DNA of 17,984 nt from Deltaproteobacteria bacterium (lineage in GTDB: Bacteria; Desulfobacterota; Desulfarculia; Adiutricales; Adiutricaceae). The notes beneath the pieces were generated by a model. It was not told where the DNA came from. It ran no database searches and saw only the letters and a program-made list of their open reading frames with translations. Of the stretch, positions 14,427 to 17,984 are shown piece after piece. Every line of letters starts with the position of its first letter. Positions within the stretch are counted from its first letter, which is position 1. The stretch lies in assembly GCA_031257955.1 (NCBI GenBank), contig JAIRNQ010000223.1, positions 1-17,984 on the forward strand, read 5' to 3'. The position numbers and the translations under genes were made by a program.

Positions 14427-15329
14427 TTATATAATCAGCCCCAGGGAAATCCTGGCTAAAAACTCGTTTAGCGAAGAGGGCGTCGCCGGCTTCTGAATGC
14501 AATCGTCCACGCCGTTCCCCGGGGTCATGACCGTGGATATGCGATCCAGATTGGCCGTGCAGATCACGAAATAGACGGGGGTGATCTTGTGAACGAACTT
14601 AATTTCCTTGCAAAAGTCTATGCCCGTTTTCCCTTCTTCCAGCTCGTAGTCGCTTATGATGATCCTGGGTTTTTCGGCAATGACCAAAGCCACGGCGTCG
14701 GTGATGTTGGAGGCGGTCAGGGCTATGAAATTACTGTCTTCCAAGAACTTTTTCAAAAGTTCCCTTTGGTAGGTGGAATCGGAGAGGATCAAGGCCCGCC
14801 GGGCCTGGTTGGAGAGGGGGGTGTTCAGGAGGTAGCAGATCAGCTTCTGGGCGTTATTCAAGCGGGTTTTGGCTCGGGTCAGCTTGGCGTTTATGGCTTC
14901 CAAGCGCTCCTCATCGACAAATTCCTGGGAATGCCTAAGCCTGGAGGGCCCCCTCATGGCCCGGGCCACGTAATTCAAAAGCGCCACCGGTTCGATGTCG
15001 TGATCGATGAAGGCCTGGGCCCCTTCGTTAATGGCCATCAAAACGTTTTCGCGATCGGCGTGCGGCTCCGTGTCTACGAAAATAAAAGCCGTTTTTGGTT
15101 TCTTGTCGGAGACGGCCTGGAGTATCTTGACGCTCAAGGCGTCCTCGGGACGAAAATCCATGATGGCCAGATCCGGCGCGGCAGCCAAAATGGCCTCGGC
15201 CTGGGGCTCCGGGGCTTGGGCGGGATCCGGGGCCGGCCCCTCGGAGACGGTAAACTTGTCGGCCAAGTGACCGGCTATGGTTGCCCGATGTGATTCGTTA
15301 GATATCATTAAAAGAATTTTTGAGCTCAT
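14427..15329 (-). CDS. Response-regulator-like protein with two receiver domains, the first degenerate
   Basis: 300 residues from the ATG at 15329; a TTG lies four codons upstream. Receiver 1 (about 4-126) keeps the fold and a candidate Asp58 (AIMDFR) but lacks the acidic pair (SNES instead) and the conserved Lys (FIDHD). It is probably not phosphorylated normally. A helical linker (about 138-168) joins it to receiver 2 (about 177-295), which has Asp184 at the acidic pocket, phospho-acceptor Asp227 (IISDYEL), Thr258 (ICTAN) and Lys280 (QKPA). There is no output domain, so it acts by protein contact, as CheY-like proteins do. It lies downstream of the CheA-type kinase on the same strand, separated by 439 bp with hairpins, and is the obvious candidate phospho-acceptor. 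Confidence 0.85.
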   Translation of the reverse strand: MSSKILLMISNESHRATIAGHLADKFTVSEGPAPDPAQAPEPQAEAILAAAPDLAIMDFRPEDALSVKILQAVSDKKPKTAFIFVDTEPHADRENVLMAINEGAQAFIDHDIEPVALLNYVARAMRGPSRLRHSQEFVDEERLEAINAKLTRAKTRLNNAQKLICYLLNTPLSNQARRALILSDSTYQRELLKKFLEDSNFIALTASNITDAVALVIAEKPRIIISDYELEEGKTGIDFCKEIKFVHKITPVYFVICTANLDRISTVMTPGNGVDDCIQKPATPSSLNEFLARISLGLII

Positions 15330-15474
15330 GGTATCAACCAACTATAATCCGCCATTTCAATCTGGCTAGGGAATATTCAAACGGGAGGCGAGTTTACCCT
15401 TCCCGGGCCCGGGCCAATAAACCCGCGACCAGCCGCTTTAAAAAAACGGGCGTACCAACGAAATGTTAGCCCGA

Positions 15475-15515
15475 CGATTTGGAAAGACCAAATCGGCAAG
15501 CCCGGAAACCCGGGC
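15475..15515. other. Two adjacent hairpins in the kinase-receiver spacer
   Basis: In the 439-bp gene-free stretch 15330-15768, CGATTTGG/CCAAATCG (15475-15482, 15488-15495) is a perfect 8-bp inverted repeat with a 5-nt loop. GCCCGG/CCGGGC (15500-15505, 15510-15515) is a 6-bp one 5 nt away. They could be operator or RNA elements ahead of the receiver gene. The remainder (about 15516-15700) is less G+C-rich and holds no supported gene. Confidence 0.45.
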
Positions 15516-15706
15516 CAATATACTCCTCGTCTGGCAACGATGCGTCGGTAAGCCTATTAAGCGTTAGAATTTGGGCTTTAATACAGATGGCGTTTAATTT
15601 AGCGTTGACTATTCTGGTTCGTTTTACGGGTACCGGCGAAAAGCTCGGCTCACTACGGGCTATTGGCATCACGCCCTAAGTCGCCAAAGCTCCCGCTTTC
15701 AAGCTC

Positions 15707-15726
15707 CGGGGAGACGCTTCTCCCCG
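15707..15726 (-). terminator. Perfect 8-bp hairpin after the CheA gene
   Basis: CGGGGAGA and TCTCCCCG (15707-15714, 15719-15726) pair perfectly around a 4-nt loop, 43 nt past the kinase stop. No U-tract follows on the minus strand. It is probably a terminator-like or 3'-stabilising structure. Confidence 0.55.
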
Positions 15727-15768
15727 TCTTCAGTCCGCCGGGCCGTGGGCCCATCGAATGGCCGCCGG

Positions 15769-17949
15769 TTAATCGATGGCGAGGTTTTCGTATTCCACGA
15801 CGTGGTAAAACTTTTTCAACTGCTTTTCGCAGAAGGAGTTGACCTCGTCAAGGGTGTGGTTGGAAGCGAACATGACTTTTATCTTGTCCGTCCCCAAACC
15901 CCGCTCGATCTTGTCCAGACTGGGGACGGTGTCGATCAGATCCCCGATGAGCGAGATGCGTTTGATGATTAAATAACCCACCAGCGAGGTCTCCTGAAAA
16001 GATGGCCCGATGTGAAACATGGACTGGTAGACCTTGGTCTTTTGGGTAATTAGCTTGGAGAAATATAGGATCGTCCCCAGGGGCGAGAGGTGGAACTGGC
16101 CGTCGTCGACCTCTTCCTGGGGCGCCCGTTCCTTGGATTCGGTTTTTTTGTAGCGGGCCAGTTCGGCCAACAGTTCCGGGTCGTGAACCTCGTAGCCGTG
16201 GCCGGCCCGAATCTCGGCCATGCCCTGTTCCATATTTTTTATGGCGTCAAGCAAAAGGTCTATAACTTCCTTGTCTACTTTGAGTTCTTTTTCTCTCATC
16301 CGATCCAAGACGGTCTCCAATTCGTGAACGAAGGTGCCCACGTTGGTAAACCCGGTCATTATGAAATTGCCCTTGATCGAGTGAAAGTATCTAAAGATGG
16401 TGTTGACCCGCTTGATGTTTTCCGGATCTTTCTCCAACTGGAAGATCTCCTCGCTGGCTTCGTTGAGGATGTTGGAGATCTCGACGAAAAACTCCTCGGC
16501 CATCGACTCGTCCATGGCCTCGGCCGGACGCTGAACCTGGGGCGGGCCACTCCCGGGGGCGGCCTGGGCGGCGGCCATGGCCTCGGCGGCCGGGGTGGCT
16601 TGGCTGGGCGACTCGTCGTCGTCCATGTTCATGATCGAGGCCCGCTTCTGGTAGCTGATGTCGTCCTTGGAATGGCCGCTGCTCATGGCTATCAGATCGA
16701 AGGGGTCCAGGACCATGCCCAATTGGTTACCGCCCAAAATGGTCGTCCCGGCCACGCCCCTGACCGAGAAGATCTCCGGGAGGGGTATCAAGACCAGCTT
16801 CTGAGGCCTTATGAACTCGGAGACCTTTAGGGCCAAGCGGCCATTTTTTGAGTCTATGATGATAACCGGGAGATTGTCCTGGAATTCCTCGTCCGAGAGC
16901 GGGGCCCCGGTCAGAAGGCCGCGCAGATCGTAAAGTGGCACGATTGAGCCCAGGTAGATTATGCTTTCCGTGGCCTCCATGGTCGTGTTGACGTCGCTTA
17001 GGGAGAAAGACTGCGTGGCCACGACGTTTCCAATGGGCACGGCGTAATAACTCTCCCCGGAGCGGATGATCAGGGCGTCGGTAATGTTAACCGCCGAGAG
17101 CTGGGGGATCTTGTAAGTAAACGTGGAACCCTTGCCCTTGGCCGTGTCGATGATGATCTCGCCGCCCAGGCTTTCGACCGTGCTTTTAACCACGTCCATG
17201 CCCACCCCGCGGCCGGAGATCTCGGTGGCCTCGGTGGCGGTGGAAAAGCCGGGCTGCATAATCAAATTCCAGCACTCGGCCGCCGAGATGGCTTGGGCGG
17301 CCGAGGGGGGCAGGAAGCCCTTTTCCACGGCCACTTGGCGGATCCTGGTCTCGTCCAGGCCGTGCCCGTCGTCTGAGACCGACACGTAGGTGAAGCCCTC
17401 TTTCTTGTAAGCCGTCAAAACCAGCTGCCCGGTGGGCGGCTTGCCTACGTGCTTGCGCTCCAGGGGATCTTCCAACCCGTGGTCCACGGCGTTCCGGATC
17501 TGGTGGGCCAGCGGTTCGTAAAGCCTTTCGGCCACCGTCTTGTCGACCAAGGTGTCCTCGCCGACAATCTCAAAATCCACCTGGCGGCCACGTTTTTTGG
17601 CCAAATCCCTGACCAAACGCCTAAAACGCAAAAAGGTCTCCTTGATGGGGACCATGCGTATATCCATGACCAAATGGTGGAGATCCGAGGAGATGCGGTT
17701 AGTGGTCAAGGCCACGTTTTTAATCATCTCCAGGGAGTTTTTGTCGAGATTGGAAAGGGAGGTAGACAGATGCCGTTGCAAGATCGAAATATTGGAGGCG
17801 GATATGATAATTTCGCCGGTTAGGCCCAACAAACGGTCAAGATGGGAAATCTTGACCGCCATGCTGTCCAACTCCGGACCCGGGGCGGCGGCCGGCTTGG
17901 GCGTGTCCTTGGCTCCGGGAGAAGCCGTTACTTCGTGCTCACCATTCAT
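15769..17949 (-). CDS. CheA-type histidine kinase with circularly permuted domains (P3-P4-P5-P1-P2)
   Basis: 726-residue cytoplasmic kinase. In order: Pro/Ala-rich N-terminus (1-28); CheA dimerisation helices, P3 (30-95); HATPase, P4 (about 105-282), with N-box HQIRNAVDHG (149-158), DDGHG (193-197), GRGVGMD (246-252) and GKGST (272-276); CheW-like P5 (about 285-425). A low-complexity linker (430-480) follows. Next is an Hpt domain, P1 (about 484-585), with phospho-acceptor His523 in FHSIKGN. The last domain (about 618-726) resembles the P2 CheY-binding domain (LIIKRISLIGDLIDTVPSLD). In normal CheA, P1 and P2 come first. An in-frame TAG 27 nt upstream of the ATG rules out a longer N-terminus. 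The ATG overlaps the stop of an upstream frame (ATGA). It probably phosphorylates the double-receiver protein downstream and may serve chemotaxis or another Che-like pathway. Confidence 0.92.
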   Translation of the reverse strand: MNGEHEVTASPGAKDTPKPAAAPGPELDSMAVKISHLDRLLGLTGEIIISASNISILQRHLSTSLSNLDKNSLEMIKNVALTTNRISSDLHHLVMDIRMVPIKETFLRFRRLVRDLAKKRGRQVDFEIVGEDTLVDKTVAERLYEPLAHQIRNAVDHGLEDPLERKHVGKPPTGQLVLTAYKKEGFTYVSVSDDGHGLDETRIRQVAVEKGFLPPSAAQAISAAECWNLIMQPGFSTATEATEISGRGVGMDVVKSTVESLGGEIIIDTAKGKGSTFTYKIPQLSAVNITDALIIRSGESYYAVPIGNVVATQSFSLSDVNTTMEATESIIYLGSIVPLYDLRGLLTGAPLSDEEFQDNLPVIIIDSKNGRLALKVSEFIRPQKLVLIPLPEIFSVRGVAGTTILGGNQLGMVLDPFDLIAMSSGHSKDDISYQKRASIMNMDDDESPSQATPAAEAMAAAQAAPGSGPPQVQRPAEAMDESMAEEFFVEISNILNEASEEIFQLEKDPENIKRVNTIFRYFHSIKGNFIMTGFTNVGTFVHELETVLDRMREKELKVDKEVIDLLLDAIKNMEQGMAEIRAGHGYEVHDPELLAELARYKKTESKERAPQEEVDDGQFHLSPLGTILYFSKLITQKTKVYQSMFHIGPSFQETSLVGYLIIKRISLIGDLIDTVPSLDKIERGLGTDKIKVMFASNHTLDEVNSFCEKQLKKFYHVVEYENLAID

Positions 17950-17984
17950 GACAGAATATCCGGGCCAAGACTATATTGACCATT
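17946..17984 (-). CDS. C-terminal end of an upstream gene (partial)
   Basis: A frame open from the window edge (NGQYSLGPDILS) ends in a TGA that overlaps the kinase ATG as ATGA. A 4-nt overlap of this kind is typical of translationally coupled operon genes, so an upstream partner gene is likely. Only 12 codons are visible, so identity cannot be judged. Confidence 0.4.
   Translation of the reverse strand, partial: NGQYSLGPDILS

Noticed and set aside
15466..15679. Small frames on both strands between the kinase and receiver genes
   Set aside because: They overlap each other and the hairpins, have no ribosome site, and show no protein features beyond a chance hydrophobic stretch.
16090..16830. 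246-residue plus-strand frame
   Set aside because: Antisense to the kinase gene, with low-complexity composition and no ribosome site.

Overview
This is a G+C-rich bacterial window in which every protein-coding gene I can support lies on the minus strand, so transcription runs from high to low coordinates. The gene content suggests an anaerobic Gram-negative bacterium. It includes a fused 2-hydroxyacyl-CoA dehydratase activase-type protein, a QueG-like iron-sulphur protein, a MaoC hydratase, a CheA kinase and a division/cell-wall (dcw) cluster. Desulfobacterota (former Deltaproteobacteria) is my best guess, with modest confidence; there is no rRNA or tRNA gene to settle it.

Layout from right to left in the direction of transcription. 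(1) 17984-14427, signalling: the last codons of an unidentified gene overlap (ATGA) a CheA-type histidine kinase whose domains are circularly permuted (P3-P4-P5-P1-P2). It is followed by a protein with two receiver domains. (2) 14124-12763: a single-pass membrane protein of unknown function with a Gln-Ala repeat, then a MaoC-type hot-dog hydratase. (3) 12283-11495: a class-I amidotransferase-like peptidase C26 (PuuD-like). Its start region has been tandemly duplicated six times with a 68-bp period, giving a chain of short upstream ORFs. (4) 11290-5427: a giant activase fusion and a QueG-like Fe-S protein, separated by two copies of a hairpin-bearing repeat of about 110 bp. (5) 5426-3772: about 1.65 kb without a gene. 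It holds a terminator-like hairpin, an AT-rich island, a 53/75-bp tandem repeat array, and the control region of the dcw operon (MraZ boxes, a promoter, leader hairpins). (6) 3771-1: mraZ-rsmH-ftsL-ftsI in the canonical order. It is interrupted by a 13-bp x 8 minisatellite (rsmH/ftsL) and by two perfect hairpins (ftsL/ftsI); ftsI runs off the left edge.

How the genes fit together: MraZ probably autoregulates the dcw operon through the TGGGN repeats upstream. RsmH modifies 16S rRNA, and FtsL and FtsI act in septal peptidoglycan synthesis. The activase fusion and QueG-like protein look like one anaerobic Fe-S redox unit of unknown substrate. The kinase and the double receiver probably form a phosphorelay. 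The unusual signals are the permuted CheA, the duplicated gene start in front of the peptidase, the many tandem repeat families confined to intergenic DNA, and strong post-gene hairpins without U-tracts.
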